This document shows positions 24,844-34,510 of a stretch of 64,000 nucleotides of DNA, one piece after another (within the stretch, counting starts at the first letter, position 1; every line of letters starts with the position of its first letter). The DNA comes from Verrucomicrobiales bacterium. GTDB taxonomy: Bacteria; Verrucomicrobiota; Verrucomicrobiia; Limisphaerales; CAIMTB01. Made by a program: the position numbers and the translations under genes. A model generated the notes under the pieces. It did not search any database, was not told the DNA's origin, and was given only the letters and a program-made list of their open reading frames with translations. The stretch covers positions 46,644 to 110,643 of the forward strand of contig JAEUHG010000002.1 of NCBI GenBank assembly GCA_016795425.1, written 5' to 3'.

Positions 24844-25166
24844 GCCTGTCCCACCTGCACGCGGAACCCTACGCCTACCTCGTCCTGGCGGCGTTCGTCC
24901 TGGCCGTGGGGATTTATGGGCTGATTCGACGACGCACCCTGATCGGCATGCTCATCGCCGGCGAACTGATCTTTGGTGCCGCGTCGTTGAACCTCATGAC
25001 GGTGAACCGCTTCTTCGCCCCGGACCCCGTGGTCGGCCAGGTTTTTGTTCTCTTCATCATGGGCCTGGCGGCCGCCGAGGTCTCCATCGCCCTGAGCATC
25101 ATCATCGCGGTGTACCGGAATTATCGATCGATCCGATCGGCCGAAATCTCGGAGATGAAGGGATAA
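24840..25166 (+). CDS. nuoK: NADH-quinone oxidoreductase subunit K
   Basis: A 108-residue protein with three membrane helices. The second helix has IGMLIAGELIFGAASLNLM with the conserved Glu, and the third has FIMGLAAAEVSIALSIIIAVYR with the second channel Glu. These two glutamates are part of the proton path in the family. It is coupled to nuoJ by a 4-nt overlap, and the next gene starts 4 nt after its stop. Confidence 0.95.
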   Translation: MSLSHLHAEPYAYLVLAAFVLAVGIYGLIRRRTLIGMLIAGELIFGAASLNLMTVNRFFAPDPVVGQVFVLFIMGLAAAEVSIALSIIIAVYRNYRSIRSAEISEMKG

Positions 25167-25170
25167 CGCG

Positions 25171-26646
25171 ATGGAAAGTGTCCCTGACATCCGACTTCTC
25201 CTGGCGGTTCTGGCCCCTCTCGTGGGCGCCGGCGCGGTCATGGCGACCGGGCGCCGGCCCAACCTGCGCGAAGGTTGCTCGCTCGCCGCCGCCGTCACCC
25301 TCTTCGCGCTCACCGCCTCGCTGGTCCCGGAGGTGCAAGCCGGAAAAACGCTCTCCTGGACGGTTTTTCGACTGTTGCCCGGACTGACCGTTTCCTTGCG
25401 GGCGGACGCGATGTCGATGGTCTTCGCATTGTCGGCGTCGTTCCTTTGGATCGTGGCGGTGTTTTATTCGGCGGGTTACATGAGGGGACTGCAGGAGCAC
25501 GCGCAGACTCGGTTCAACACCTGTTTTGCGCTGGCGCTGTTTGGGGCGATTGGCTGTGCCTTCGCCGACAATCTCCTGACCCTTTACCTGTTCTACGAGA
25601 TCGTGAGCGTGTGCACCTACCCGCTGGTGGCGCATCACCAGGACGCCGAAGGCTACGAAGGCGGCCGCAAATACATGACTTATCTGACCGCCACCGCGAA
25701 GGGTCTGGTGCTGCCGGCCATGGTCCTCATCTACGTGCTCACCGGCACCCTCGATTTCGCACAGGACATTCGGTCGGGCATTTTGCCCGCCGATTGCGGG
25801 CGCGCGGTGGTCACCGGACTCTACATCGCCTGCCTGCTGGGTTTCGCCAAGAACGGCATCATGCCGTTCCACCACTGGTTGCCGGGGGCGATGGTGGCGC
25901 CGACGCCGGTGAGCGCCTTGTTGCACGCGGTGGCGGTGGTGAAGGTCGGCGTGTTCTCGACCGTCCGGGTGATGCTGTATGTCTTCGGTGTCGACCGGAT
26001 GGAAGCGTTCAACCTGGGCTTGCCGACCGCCTACTTCGTGTCGATCACGATTCTGGTGGCGTCGGTGATCGCGCTGACCAAGGACAATTTGAAGGCGCGC
26101 CTGGCGTATTCGACCGTGAGCCAGTTGTCGTATGTGATCCTGGGTGTGGCGCTGCTGAAGCCGGCCGGAATACTCGGGGGCGTCGTTCACATCGCCAACC
26201 ATGCCTTCTCGAAGATCACCCTGTTCTTCTGTGCCGGCGCGATCTACGTCGCCACGCACAAGAAGAACATCTCCGAGATGAGCGGCCTGGGGCGGGTGAT
26301 GCCGTTTACATTCGGCGCGTTCGCGGTGGCATCGTTGAGCATGATCGGGGCCCCGCCCGTGGCGGGCTTCGTGAGTAAGTGGTATCTCCTGAACGGCGCC
26401 TGGGACGCGGGTTCCACCGGGATCCTGGTGGTGCTGCTGGCGAGCACGCTGTTGAACGCGGCGTATTTTGTGCCGGTGGTGTATCGCGGATTTTTTGGTG
26501 CGGCCTCACCCGAGGACGCCGCCCATCCCCACGGCGAGGCATCGGCGGCCATGGTGATTCCCCTGACTTTGACCGCCGCCATTTCCGTCGTGATCGGGTT
26601 TTACCCGGACCTGTTTGTTCAATTTGCCAAGGCGATCCTTCCATGA
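25171..26646 (+). CDS. NuoL/MrpA-type proton-antiporter-like subunit lacking the long C-terminal helix
   Basis: A 491-residue, ~14-helix protein in the position normally held by nuoL. Pumping residues are visible: Glu in LYLFYEIVSVCTYP (helix 5), Lys in ATAKGLVLP and FAKNGIMPFHHWLPGA, and the helix-8 segment APTPVSALLHAVAVVKVG, closest to the NuoL/MrpA type. True NuoL is ~600 residues and ends with a lateral helix plus a sixteenth membrane helix; this protein stops before that. The next large gene (26899) has such a C-terminal extension instead. The symbol nuoL is withheld for that reason. Confidence 0.85.
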   Translation: MESVPDIRLLLAVLAPLVGAGAVMATGRRPNLREGCSLAAAVTLFALTASLVPEVQAGKTLSWTVFRLLPGLTVSLRADAMSMVFALSASFLWIVAVFYSAGYMRGLQEHAQTRFNTCFALALFGAIGCAFADNLLTLYLFYEIVSVCTYPLVAHHQDAEGYEGGRKYMTYLTATAKGLVLPAMVLIYVLTGTLDFAQDIRSGILPADCGRAVVTGLYIACLLGFAKNGIMPFHHWLPGAMVAPTPVSALLHAVAVVKVGVFSTVRVMLYVFGVDRMEAFNLGLPTAYFVSITILVASVIALTKDNLKARLAYSTVSQLSYVILGVALLKPAGILGGVVHIANHAFSKITLFFCAGAIYVATHKKNISEMSGLGRVMPFTFGAFAVASLSMIGAPPVAGFVSKWYLLNGAWDAGSTGILVVLLASTLLNAAYFVPVVYRGFFGAASPEDAAHPHGEASAAMVIPLTLTAAISVVIGFYPDLFVQFAKAILP

Positions 26647-26909
26647 AACTCCTGGCCTTCATCGAATTCCTGCGCGGCCGGCTGAGGACCGTCATCCGGA
26701 TCTGCCTGGGCGTCCTGGCGGCGCTGGTGGTTTTGGATGCGATCCCCGGGTTGGTGCATAAGGAGGGGCATGCTCACACCTGGGTCGAGGCGCACCTGCC
26801 TGGATTCTGGGCCGCCTTTGGATTCGTCGGCTGCGTCGTGATCATTCTGGCATCGAAGGCGTACGGACATTCGGGCGTCATGAAACGCGAGGACTACTAT
26901 GACGAGTGA
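26643..26909 (+). CDS. Small two-helix membrane protein inside the complex I operon
   Basis: An 88-residue protein with membrane helices at about residues 18-36 and 54-70. The N-terminus is basic (FLRGRLRTVIR) and the C-terminus is acidic (MKREDYYDE). ATG 26643 overlaps the preceding stop (ATGA), and its last 11 nt overlap the next antiporter-like gene, so it is translated as part of the cluster. It matches none of the 14 standard Nuo subunits. It could be an accessory or assembly subunit for the extra antiporter, or similar to small Mrp subunits. Function not recognised. Confidence 0.75.
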   Translation: MKLLAFIEFLRGRLRTVIRICLGVLAALVVLDAIPGLVHKEGHAHTWVEAHLPGFWAAFGFVGCVVIILASKAYGHSGVMKREDYYDE

Positions 26910-28680
26910 GTTCTGGCTGCATCCCGCCCTGATCCTGCTCGCCGGCGCGGCGGTCCTGCCGTTGGTGCCGTCGGCGTTTCGCCGGCCGTTTCTCCTGCTG
27001 ATTCCGACCCTGACTTTCGCCCGATTGTGGAGCCTGGTACCCGGCACGTTCGGCGAGATTCGGTTTCTGGATTGGACCCTCGTCTTCGGCCGGGTGGACG
27101 CCCTGAGTTCGGTGTTTGGCTATATCATGGGTCTTATGTGCCTTCTGGGGACGTTGTACGGACTGCACGTGAAGGAGACCGCCCAGCATAGCGCGGCGTG
27201 GATCTACGTGGCCGGTTCGCTGGGGGCGATTTTCGCGGGCGATTTCCTGACCTTGTTCCTGTTCTGGGAACTGATGGCCTTCTCGTCGGTATTCCTGGTC
27301 TGGTTCCGGCGCCGGCCCGAATCCCTGGCCGCCGGCTTCCGGTATCTGCTGGTCCACACCGCCGGCGGGTTGTCCTTGCTGGCCGGATTAGTGTTGCACA
27401 GCAACGGGACGGGCAGTTGGACCTTTGACGCGTTCGACGTGTCGAACCTCGACGCCGGCGCGTGGCTGGTGCTGGCGGGATTTTTGCTGAACGCGGCGGT
27501 GCCGCCACTGCATGCATGGCTGCCGGACGCCTATGGGGAAGGGACGTTCAACGGCTCGGTGTTCCTGTGCGCGTTCACCACCAAGACGGCGGTGTACGCG
27601 CTGTGCCGGGGTTTTCCCGGACTGGATCTCCTGGTGCCGCTCGGGGTGGCGATGGCGCTTTACGGTGTGGTCTATGCGGTTCTCGAAAACGACAGCCGCC
27701 GCCTGCTCGCCTATCACATCATCAGCCAGGTCGGGTACATGGTGGCCGGAGTGGGCATGGGAACGGAACTCGCCATCAACGGCGTTTGCGCTCATGCGTT
27801 CGCGCACATTCTCTACAAGGGCCTGCTTTTCATGGGCTGCGGTGCGGTCCTGCACATGACCGGCAAGAGCAAGTTCACCGACCTCGGCGGACTCTACCAG
27901 CGGATGCCGTGGACCTTCCTCTTCACGCTGATTGGCGGGCTGTCGATTTCGGCGTTCCCGTTGTTCAGCGGTTTCGTGAGCAAGGCGATGATCGTACAGG
28001 CGGGCTTCGAGTCGCATCTCCTGTGGGCGGGCTTCCTCCTGAATCTGGCGTCCGTCGGCACGTTTCTTCATACCGGCTTGAAGGTTCCGTATTTCATCTG
28101 GTTCGGCCGCCGGAACTGCAGCGAGGAAACGTGGAACCGCGCGTCGGAACCCCCCGGAAACATGATGGCGGCCATGGCGGCGATGTCGGTGCTCTGCATT
28201 TTTGTCGGGTGCTACACGCCGTTTCTCTACAACCGCCTGCCTTACCGGACCGAGTACGATCCGTACACCGGTTACCACATCTCGGAGACCCTGCAGATCC
28301 TGTTGTTCACCGCGGTCGGCTTTTTCCTGCTGCTGAAGAAACTCGAGCCCGAGGCGAAGGTGAGTCTGGACCTCGACTGGTTCTATCGACGCGGTGCCGG
28401 ACTGGTGATGCGCGTGGCGCGCGGACCGTTGCAGACCCTGGACACCTGGGTCGGTGAGTTGTATCGGCGCAGCGGACTGGAACCCCTGATGCGCGCCGCC
28501 CGAGGTATGGGACGGTTTGACCATAGGATCATCGACGGCGCGGTGGACGGATTGGCGGCGTCCGTGCGCGGCATGGGGGGCCGACTGCGCTCGATGCAGC
28601 GAGGATCGCTCCAGGAAAGCCTGACGCTGGCATTCCTGGCGGCGGCCGTGGTGGTCGCCGTGGTATTGCTGACCCTTTAG
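26899..28680 (+). CDS. MrpD-like antiporter subunit with NuoL-like C-terminal extension
   Basis: A 593-residue protein. The core resembles MrpD-type subunits: LFLFWELMAFSSVFLVW (helix-5 Glu), PPLHAWLPDAYGEGTFNGSV and SAFPLFSGFVSKAM, plus the Lys in AFTTKTAVYALCRG. After the last core helix (about residues 470-488) come ~85 amphipathic, Arg-rich residues (AGLVMRVARGPLQTLDTWVG onward) and a terminal helix at about 577-593. That layout resembles the lateral helix and anchor of NuoL. It may therefore fill the NuoL structural role, or be a fourth pump added to the membrane arm. Confidence 0.82.
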   Translation: MTSEFWLHPALILLAGAAVLPLVPSAFRRPFLLLIPTLTFARLWSLVPGTFGEIRFLDWTLVFGRVDALSSVFGYIMGLMCLLGTLYGLHVKETAQHSAAWIYVAGSLGAIFAGDFLTLFLFWELMAFSSVFLVWFRRRPESLAAGFRYLLVHTAGGLSLLAGLVLHSNGTGSWTFDAFDVSNLDAGAWLVLAGFLLNAAVPPLHAWLPDAYGEGTFNGSVFLCAFTTKTAVYALCRGFPGLDLLVPLGVAMALYGVVYAVLENDSRRLLAYHIISQVGYMVAGVGMGTELAINGVCAHAFAHILYKGLLFMGCGAVLHMTGKSKFTDLGGLYQRMPWTFLFTLIGGLSISAFPLFSGFVSKAMIVQAGFESHLLWAGFLLNLASVGTFLHTGLKVPYFIWFGRRNCSEETWNRASEPPGNMMAAMAAMSVLCIFVGCYTPFLYNRLPYRTEYDPYTGYHISETLQILLFTAVGFFLLLKKLEPEAKVSLDLDWFYRRGAGLVMRVARGPLQTLDTWVGELYRRSGLEPLMRAARGMGRFDHRIIDGAVDGLAASVRGMGGRLRSMQRGSLQESLTLAFLAAAVVVAVVLLTL

Positions 28681-28691
28681 CCAACTCCCTC

Positions 28692-30200
28692 ATGCCCCCA
28701 CTTACTCCCACCGGCGGTCCGCCCTGGTTGACTTTGCTGATCTTCGCTCCCCTCGCTGCGGCGTTGGTGGCGTCGATGCTGCGCGGGGAGCGGGCGTTGC
28801 GGGTATGGACGCTCCTTTTCACCCTCATCGAGGCGGTGGCCTCATTGGGATTGTTGTGGGTGTTCGATCCCGGAACGGCCCGGTTTCAGTTGGTCGAGCG
28901 CTGGCGATGGATCCCGGCGCTGAACCTCGAGTATGCGCTGGGCGTCGACGGCGTGAGCGTCCTATTGATTCTGCTGACCACCCTGGTGATGCCCTTGTGC
29001 GTGCTGGCATCGTGGACCTACATCCAGACACGGGTCAGGGAATTCCTGATCTGCCTGCTCCTGATGGAAACGGCGATGATCGGGGTTTTCTGCGCCCTGG
29101 ACTTCGTTTTGTTCTTCGTCTTCTGGGAAGCGATGCTGATACCGATGGCGTTGCTGATCGGTGTCTGGGGCGGCGCCCGCCGCGTGTACGCGGCCCTGAA
29201 ATTCTTCATCTACACCATGGCGGGGTCGGTGCTCCTTCTGGTGGCCATCATCGCGCTGTATCTGGAGACGGGCAGTTTCAACATTCCCGACATGATGGGG
29301 CGTCCGTATTCGCCGACCTTTCAGCTGTGGGTGTTCGGGGCGTTCTTCGTTTCATTCGCCATCAAGGTGCCGATGTTCCCGTTCCACACCTGGCTTCCGG
29401 CGGCGCACGTGGAAGCTCCGACGGCGGGCAGCGTAATCCTGGCCAGCATCCTGCTGAAGATGGGAACCTACGGATTCCTGCGGTTCTGTCTGCCGATCAC
29501 TCCGTACGCCACGAAGGTGTTTGCGCCGTGGATCCTTGGGCTTTCCGTGGTGGCGATCCTCTATGGCGGATTCACCGCCCTGGCTCAGACCGATCTCAAG
29601 AAGTTGGTTGCCTACTCCAGTGTGGGGCATATGGGTTTCGCGACGCTGGGGATCTTCTCGCTCACGCGAGCGGGTTTGGAGGGCGCGACCCTGGTGATGA
29701 TCAACCACGGAGTGACGACGGGGGCGTTGTTCATTTCGGTGGGCATCATTTACGAGCGCCTGCATTCGCGGGACCTGGGCGCCTCCGCCGGACTGGGCAA
29801 GCAGATGCCGGTTTTCGCGGCTTTGCTCGGACTGTTTTGCCTCTCGTCGTTGGCCTTTCCCGGAACCAACAGTTTCATCGGCGAATTCCTGGTGCTGGCG
29901 GGAGGATTCCAGGTTTCCACGGGCATGGTGATTTGTGCCGTGCCGGGTGTGGTCCTGGCGGCGGCCTATATGCTGCGGATGCTGCAGCGGTTCGCGTACG
30001 GGGGCACGGACAATCCGGACCACTCGAAGATTCCGGATTTGGGCATCCGCGAGATTGTGGCATTGGCGCCACTGGCGTGCCTCGTGTTGTGGATCGGGCT
30101 GCATCCGCAACCGGTGGTGCATCTGATGGAATCGAGCGTGGCCAACATCCTGCAGCAGGCCACCGGACCTGCGGGCACCGTGGCTCTTGTCTCTCATTGA
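28692..30200 (+). CDS. nuoM: NADH-quinone oxidoreductase subunit M
   Basis: A 502-residue, 14-helix antiporter-like subunit. Family motifs are LEYALGVDGVSVLLILLT, LFFVFWEAMLIPMALLIGVWG (helix-5 Glu), VPMFPFHTWLPAAHVEAPT with SVILASILLKMGTYGFLR (helix-8 Lys), and QTDLKKLVAYSSVGHMGF. It starts 11 nt after the MrpD-like gene, and nuoN follows directly. This is a canonical NuoM, so the two preceding antiporter-like proteins are in addition to it. Confidence 0.95.
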   Translation: MPPLTPTGGPPWLTLLIFAPLAAALVASMLRGERALRVWTLLFTLIEAVASLGLLWVFDPGTARFQLVERWRWIPALNLEYALGVDGVSVLLILLTTLVMPLCVLASWTYIQTRVREFLICLLLMETAMIGVFCALDFVLFFVFWEAMLIPMALLIGVWGGARRVYAALKFFIYTMAGSVLLLVAIIALYLETGSFNIPDMMGRPYSPTFQLWVFGAFFVSFAIKVPMFPFHTWLPAAHVEAPTAGSVILASILLKMGTYGFLRFCLPITPYATKVFAPWILGLSVVAILYGGFTALAQTDLKKLVAYSSVGHMGFATLGIFSLTRAGLEGATLVMINHGVTTGALFISVGIIYERLHSRDLGASAGLGKQMPVFAALLGLFCLSSLAFPGTNSFIGEFLVLAGGFQVSTGMVICAVPGVVLAAAYMLRMLQRFAYGGTDNPDHSKIPDLGIREIVALAPLACLVLWIGLHPQPVVHLMESSVANILQQATGPAGTVALVSH

Positions 30201-30204
30201 AACC

Positions 30205-31707
30205 ATGGAAGCGTCCCAATTTTTAGCGTTTCTCCCGGAGACCGTGTTGATTCTGGGCGCGCTGGCGTTGTTTGTGGTGAGCCTGGGGGATTCGGGAATT
30301 CTCTATGCCCGGCCCGTCAGCCTGGTGACAGCCGTCGCCTCGATCCTGGCGGCGGCGGTGAGTTCAGGGCAGGACGCGGTGCTCTTCGATGGAGCCTTCC
30401 GGGCGGACGGATTCTCCCAGTGGCTGAAGGTGGTCATGCTGGTGGGATACGGACTGGTGTTGCTGCTGTCGGGCGGACTCGACGATGTCCGGCACGAGAT
30501 TCATGCGGAGTATCATTTGTTCCTGGCGGCGAGTGTTCTGGGGCTCTGCCTTTTGGTGAGTGCAGTCGAATTGATCACCCTGCTGGTGTGCCTTGAGTTG
30601 GCCTCATTCCCGCTGTACCTGCTGGTGCCCATGCGCCGGGAGCAGTCGGCGCAGAAGTCGCAGATGGAATCGGCGATGAAGTATATGATGTTCGGCATCG
30701 CCGCGAACGGCGTGATGCTGTTCGGGATGAGCTACCTGTTCGGACTTACCGGGACCACCTCGCTTCCGGCAATGATGCCGAAGTTGGCGCCGCAGCTCGG
30801 TTCACCGCTCGCCATCGCCGGTTTGTTGCTCACCTTCGCCGGGCTCTACTACAAGCTGGCCATCTTCCCGTTCCATTTTTGGGCTCCGGATGTCTACCAA
30901 GGGGCTGCGAACGAAACGGCCGGCCTGATCGCGTCGCTGCCCAAGATCGGGGCGGTGGCCGTCCTGGTGCGGTTTTCATCGTTAGCCGGGCCCGACAGCG
31001 GCGGAATCGCCGGGGTGCTGGCCGTGCTGGCCGTGTTGTCCATGTTCTACGGAAACCTGATTGCCCTGGTGCAAACGGACCTGAAGCGCCTGCTGGGCTT
31101 CTCCGGAATTGCCCACGCCGGATATGCGCTGTTGGGTTTTGTGGCCGCGGACGAGCCGGGTTACACCGCCTCCCTGTTCTACATCACTTCGTATGTGCTG
31201 ATGGTGCTGGCCTGTTTCGTGGTGATCTGCCGGGTTTCGCCGGACGGCACGAACCTGTCGATCCGAGGCTTGGCCGGGTTGCACCGGCGATCGCCCCTGT
31301 TGGCAGTGACCTTGGTGGTGGGTGTGTTCGCGTTGGCGGGACTGCCGCCCTTTGCGGGATTCATGGGAAAACTGGCGCTGTTGAAGTCGGCCTTGGCCCG
31401 CGGCTACCTGTGGCTGGTGCTTTTGGCCGTCCTGAACAGTGCCATCGCCATCTATTACTATCTTGGAGTGGTGCGTTCCGCCTGCTTCGGTGAAGCCGGT
31501 GAGAACCAGTCGCCGATCCGGTTGGACATCGGGACCCGCATCCTGTGCGTGCTGCTGCTCGTCGGGATTCTTGGGTTGGGGGTGGCCCCGGCGGCTTTTC
31601 TCGACACCATATCATCCTCGGTCGCTCGCCTTCTGCCGAACGGTACCCGTCCGGCAATGGCGGAGCAGGTTCATCCGGTGCCGGCACCGGCTGTGGTCCT
31701 GCGCTGA
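30205..31707 (+). CDS. nuoN: NADH-quinone oxidoreductase subunit N
   Basis: A 500-residue, ~14-helix subunit. Motifs are ELITLLVCLELASFPLYLLV (helix-5 Glu), YKLAIFPFHFWAPDVYQGA and QTDLKRLLGFSGIAHAGYALLG. ATG 30205 lies 4 nt after the nuoM stop; a TTG at 30187 is in frame but would overlap nuoM by 14 nt. This is the last gene of the complex I cluster; the next gene, a DUF1592 protein, is unrelated. Confidence 0.94.
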   Translation: MEASQFLAFLPETVLILGALALFVVSLGDSGILYARPVSLVTAVASILAAAVSSGQDAVLFDGAFRADGFSQWLKVVMLVGYGLVLLLSGGLDDVRHEIHAEYHLFLAASVLGLCLLVSAVELITLLVCLELASFPLYLLVPMRREQSAQKSQMESAMKYMMFGIAANGVMLFGMSYLFGLTGTTSLPAMMPKLAPQLGSPLAIAGLLLTFAGLYYKLAIFPFHFWAPDVYQGAANETAGLIASLPKIGAVAVLVRFSSLAGPDSGGIAGVLAVLAVLSMFYGNLIALVQTDLKRLLGFSGIAHAGYALLGFVAADEPGYTASLFYITSYVLMVLACFVVICRVSPDGTNLSIRGLAGLHRRSPLLAVTLVVGVFALAGLPPFAGFMGKLALLKSALARGYLWLVLLAVLNSAIAIYYYLGVVRSACFGEAGENQSPIRLDIGTRILCVLLLVGILGLGVAPAAFLDTISSSVARLLPNGTRPAMAEQVHPVPAPAVVLR

Positions 31708-31791
31708 CCCGCCTGGGTCTCGACGATTCGGAGGTTTCTGCGGTTGCCATGGGGCCTCGGTTTGGCAGGAATATGGGGCCTTGCGGCAATC

Positions 31792-34470
31792 ATGAATTCT
31801 TCCTGTCTCACGGCGCGGCGTTGGTTTCAGGTGTCGGTGCTGGGATTGGTTTTCGCCGTCGTCCCGGCCCAGCGCTCCGCCATCGCCGCCGAAACGATGC
31901 TGGCCGCCCCCCGATCGTTGCACCGCTTTTTGACGGCTCATTGCGTCGAGTGCCACGACGAGGACTCCCAGAAGGGCGGTTTGGATCTGACGGCCCTGCG
32001 AATGGAGTCGTCGGATCCGAAAACCGCCGCCAAGTGGGTCGAGGTGTATGATCGGGTCGGCTCCGGGGAAATGCCTCCGAAGAAACAGCGGCGTCCCGAC
32101 AGGGACGAGCAGGCAGCGTTCTTGGAATCGGTGGCGGCCCCGTTGCTGCGGGCCGAGCGGCAGCGTATCGATCGGGAGGGGCGGGCGACGCAGCGTCGAT
32201 TGAACCGCTACGAGTATGAGAACACGCTGCGCGATCTGCTCCAGACACCGTGGTTGCAGCTCCGGGACGCCCTCCCGGAAGACGGGGAGGCGCATCGCTT
32301 CAACAAAGTGGGTGATGTTCTGGACATCTCCCACGTGCAGATGGCGCGGTACTTGAGCACCGCCGATTTCGCGCTGCGTCAGGCGATGGCGCCGTATCCG
32401 AATCGACCTTCGACGACGGTGCGGCGCTATTACACCCGGGATCAGCGAAGTTGGACCGGCCCCATGAAGTTCAATGAGTTCAACACCGCGCCGGAGCGCG
32501 CGACGTTTCCAGTGCTTGGCTACCAGGGGCAACCCGTGGTGCGCCGTGGCGAGGCGCCGCTCACCGTCGGAACGAATGATCCAGTCCTGCGCGAACTGGA
32601 GGGAGTGGGCGTGGTGGCCAGTGCCTACGAGCCCATCGAGCCCAAATGGAACGAGTTCAAGGCCCCGGTGTCCGGCCGGTACCGGCTTCGGTTCCTCGGC
32701 CATACTGTGTGGGTGGGGCCGGGTGACAGCAACAAATGGTACGTACCCAACCTCGATCAGGTTTCGAAGGGTCGCCGCGATGAGCCTATCACGATCACTG
32801 CCGAAACCCCGCCACGATTGCTCCGGCACCTGGGTGACTTTGATCTCACGCCGGAACCGGAGGTTCATGAGTTGGTGGTCGACCTGCTGGCCGGGGAAAT
32901 GATCCGACCCGATGCGGGTCGCCTGTTTCGTTCGAGGCCTGGATCGCGGCGGTGGCAGAATCCTTTGGCGGAAAAGGACGGCCAACCCGGCGTCGTCTTC
33001 CGGTGGATGGAGGTCGAGGGGCCGTTGATCGACAGTTGGCCGCCACCCGGGCACCAACTGCTGTTTGGAGACCTCCCGATGGTCCGCCGAACAGCGGGTG
33101 AGGGTGGGGTGAAGTCCGATGGCGAGGACGATCCCAAGCCGCGGAGGTTCCGGCCTCCTCCCGGGGTGGAGGTGGTCTCCCAAGCGCCGGAAGCCGATGC
33201 CGCGCGTTTGCTGGCGAACTTCATCCGCCAGGCGTATCGGCGCCCGGTGTCGATCAAGGCCGAGGTGAAGCGGTTCCTTCCCGTCTTTCGGAGCGCGGTC
33301 GAGAAGGGAAACGGCTTTACCGACGCCCTGATCGCGGCCTACACGGCGGTGCTTTGCTCGCCTGAATTTCTCTGTTTGAAAGAAGAGCCAGGCCGCCTGG
33401 ATGAGCACGCCTTGGCAGCCCGACTTTCCTATTTCCTCTGGAACTCTCCGCCGGATGCCGAGTTGCGTCGGTGCGCGGATCGCGGGGAGTTGCGAAAGCC
33501 GGAGGTGCTTCAGGCGCAGGCCGACCGATTGCTCGATGATCCGAAGGCTCGCCGTTTCATCGAGGCGTTCCTCGACTATTGGCTGGATCTGCGCCGGGTC
33601 CAGGCGACGGCGCCGGATGCGAACCTTTACTCGGATTACTATCTCGACGACCTGCTCACCGAATCGGCCACCGAGGAGCCGAGATCCTTCTTTGGCGAAT
33701 TGCTGCGCGGCGACCTTCCGGCGCGCAATGTCGTGTCCTCGGATTTTGCCATGCTCAATGAACGGTTGGCGGCGCACTACGGCTTGCCTCCGGTGGCGGG
33801 TATCGCACTGAAGAAGACACCCTTGCCGACCGACGGAGTGCGCGGTGGCTTGCTGACGCAGGCGGCGGTGCTGAAAGTGACGGCGAACGGGACCACCACG
33901 TCTCCAGTGGTGCGCGGTGCCTGGATCATGGAACGGATTCTGGGCCAAAAACCGCCGCCCCCGCCGCCGAGCGTGCCGGCGGTGGAGCCCGATATCCGGG
34001 GTGCCACCACGATCCGCCAGCAGTTGGATCGCCATCGAACGCTGGAAAGCTGCCGTTCCTGCCACATCAAGATCGATCCACCGGGATTCGCGTTGGAGAA
34101 CTTCGATGTGATGGGCGGATGGCGGGATCGGTATCGGTCCGAGGCCGGAGGGGAACTGGCCAAGGGCATCGCCAAGAGCGGGCAGCCCTTTGAATTTCAT
34201 TATGCGCTTCCGGTGGATGCCTCGGGCGCCCTGCCTGACGGCCGGCCTTTCGCCGATATCCGCGACTTCAAGCGTGCCTTGCTGGAAGACGATCGGCAGA
34301 TCGCACGCAACCTGGCGCGGCAGTTCGTGGTTTACGCGACCGGGGCGCCGGTGGGTTTTGCCGATCGACCGGAAATCGAGGCCCTGCTGGATCGGGCGGC
34401 CTCGAGTCATTACGGGGTGCGCACGCTGGTGCGGGAATTGGTGCGCAGCGACCTGTTCCAAAGAAAATGA
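31792..34470 (+). CDS. DUF1592-family secreted cytochrome-like protein (planctomycete-type)
   Basis: An 892-residue protein with a signal peptide (core [13 protein letters not shown]). A cytochrome motif CVECH at residues 51-55 ([11 protein letters not shown]) opens a c-type domain. The order then follows the DUF1587/DUF1595/DUF1592/DUF1588/DUF1585 series: [17 protein letters not shown] near residue 130, [17 protein letters not shown] near 480, [15 protein letters not shown] near 540, [26 protein letters not shown] near 680 and [20 protein letters not shown] near 760. The set is widespread in Planctomycetota and Verrucomicrobiota and always neighbours a DUF1552 protein, as here. The substrate is unknown. 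ATG 31792 was preferred over an in-frame ATG at 31744 because the signal peptide is cleaner. Confidence 0.9.
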   Translation: MNSSCLTARRWFQVSVLGLVFAVVPAQRSAIAAETMLAAPRSLHRFLTAHCVECHDEDSQKGGLDLTALRMESSDPKTAAKWVEVYDRVGSGEMPPKKQRRPDRDEQAAFLESVAAPLLRAERQRIDREGRATQRRLNRYEYENTLRDLLQTPWLQLRDALPEDGEAHRFNKVGDVLDISHVQMARYLSTADFALRQAMAPYPNRPSTTVRRYYTRDQRSWTGPMKFNEFNTAPERATFPVLGYQGQPVVRRGEAPLTVGTNDPVLRELEGVGVVASAYEPIEPKWNEFKAPVSGRYRLRFLGHTVWVGPGDSNKWYVPNLDQVSKGRRDEPITITAETPPRLLRHLGDFDLTPEPEVHELVVDLLAGEMIRPDAGRLFRSRPGSRRWQNPLAEKDGQPGVVFRWMEVEGPLIDSWPPPGHQLLFGDLPMVRRTAGEGGVKSDGEDDPKPRRFRPPPGVEVVSQAPEADAARLLANFIRQAYRRPVSIKAEVKRFLPVFRSAVEKGNGFTDALIAAYTAVLCSPEFLCLKEEPGRLDEHALAARLSYFLWNSPPDAELRRCADRGELRKPEVLQAQADRLLDDPKARRFIEAFLDYWLDLRRVQATAPDANLYSDYYLDDLLTESATEEPRSFFGELLRGDLPARNVVSSDFAMLNERLAAHYGLPPVAGIALKKTPLPTDGVRGGLLTQAAVLKVTANGTTTSPVVRGAWIMERILGQKPPPPPPSVPAVEPDIRGATTIRQQLDRHRTLESCRSCHIKIDPPGFALENFDVMGGWRDRYRSEAGGELAKGIAKSGQPFEFHYALPVDASGALPDGRPFADIRDFKRALLEDDRQIARNLARQFVVYATGAPVGFADRPEIEALLDRAASSHYGVRTLVRELVRSDLFQRK

Positions 34471-34510
34471 TCGCGAATTTTCGAGCCGGCCTTACTTCTA
34501 TACACGCCTC

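Noticed and set aside
31706..31719. Hairpin after nuoN (gaccc-gcct-gggtc)
   Set aside because: A 5-bp stem is too short to call in this GC content.
31612..34461. 949-codon open frame on the minus strand opposite the DUF1592 gene
   Set aside because: It mirrors a well-supported plus-strand gene in high-GC DNA, and its translation is Arg/Gly/Pro/His-rich with no motif.
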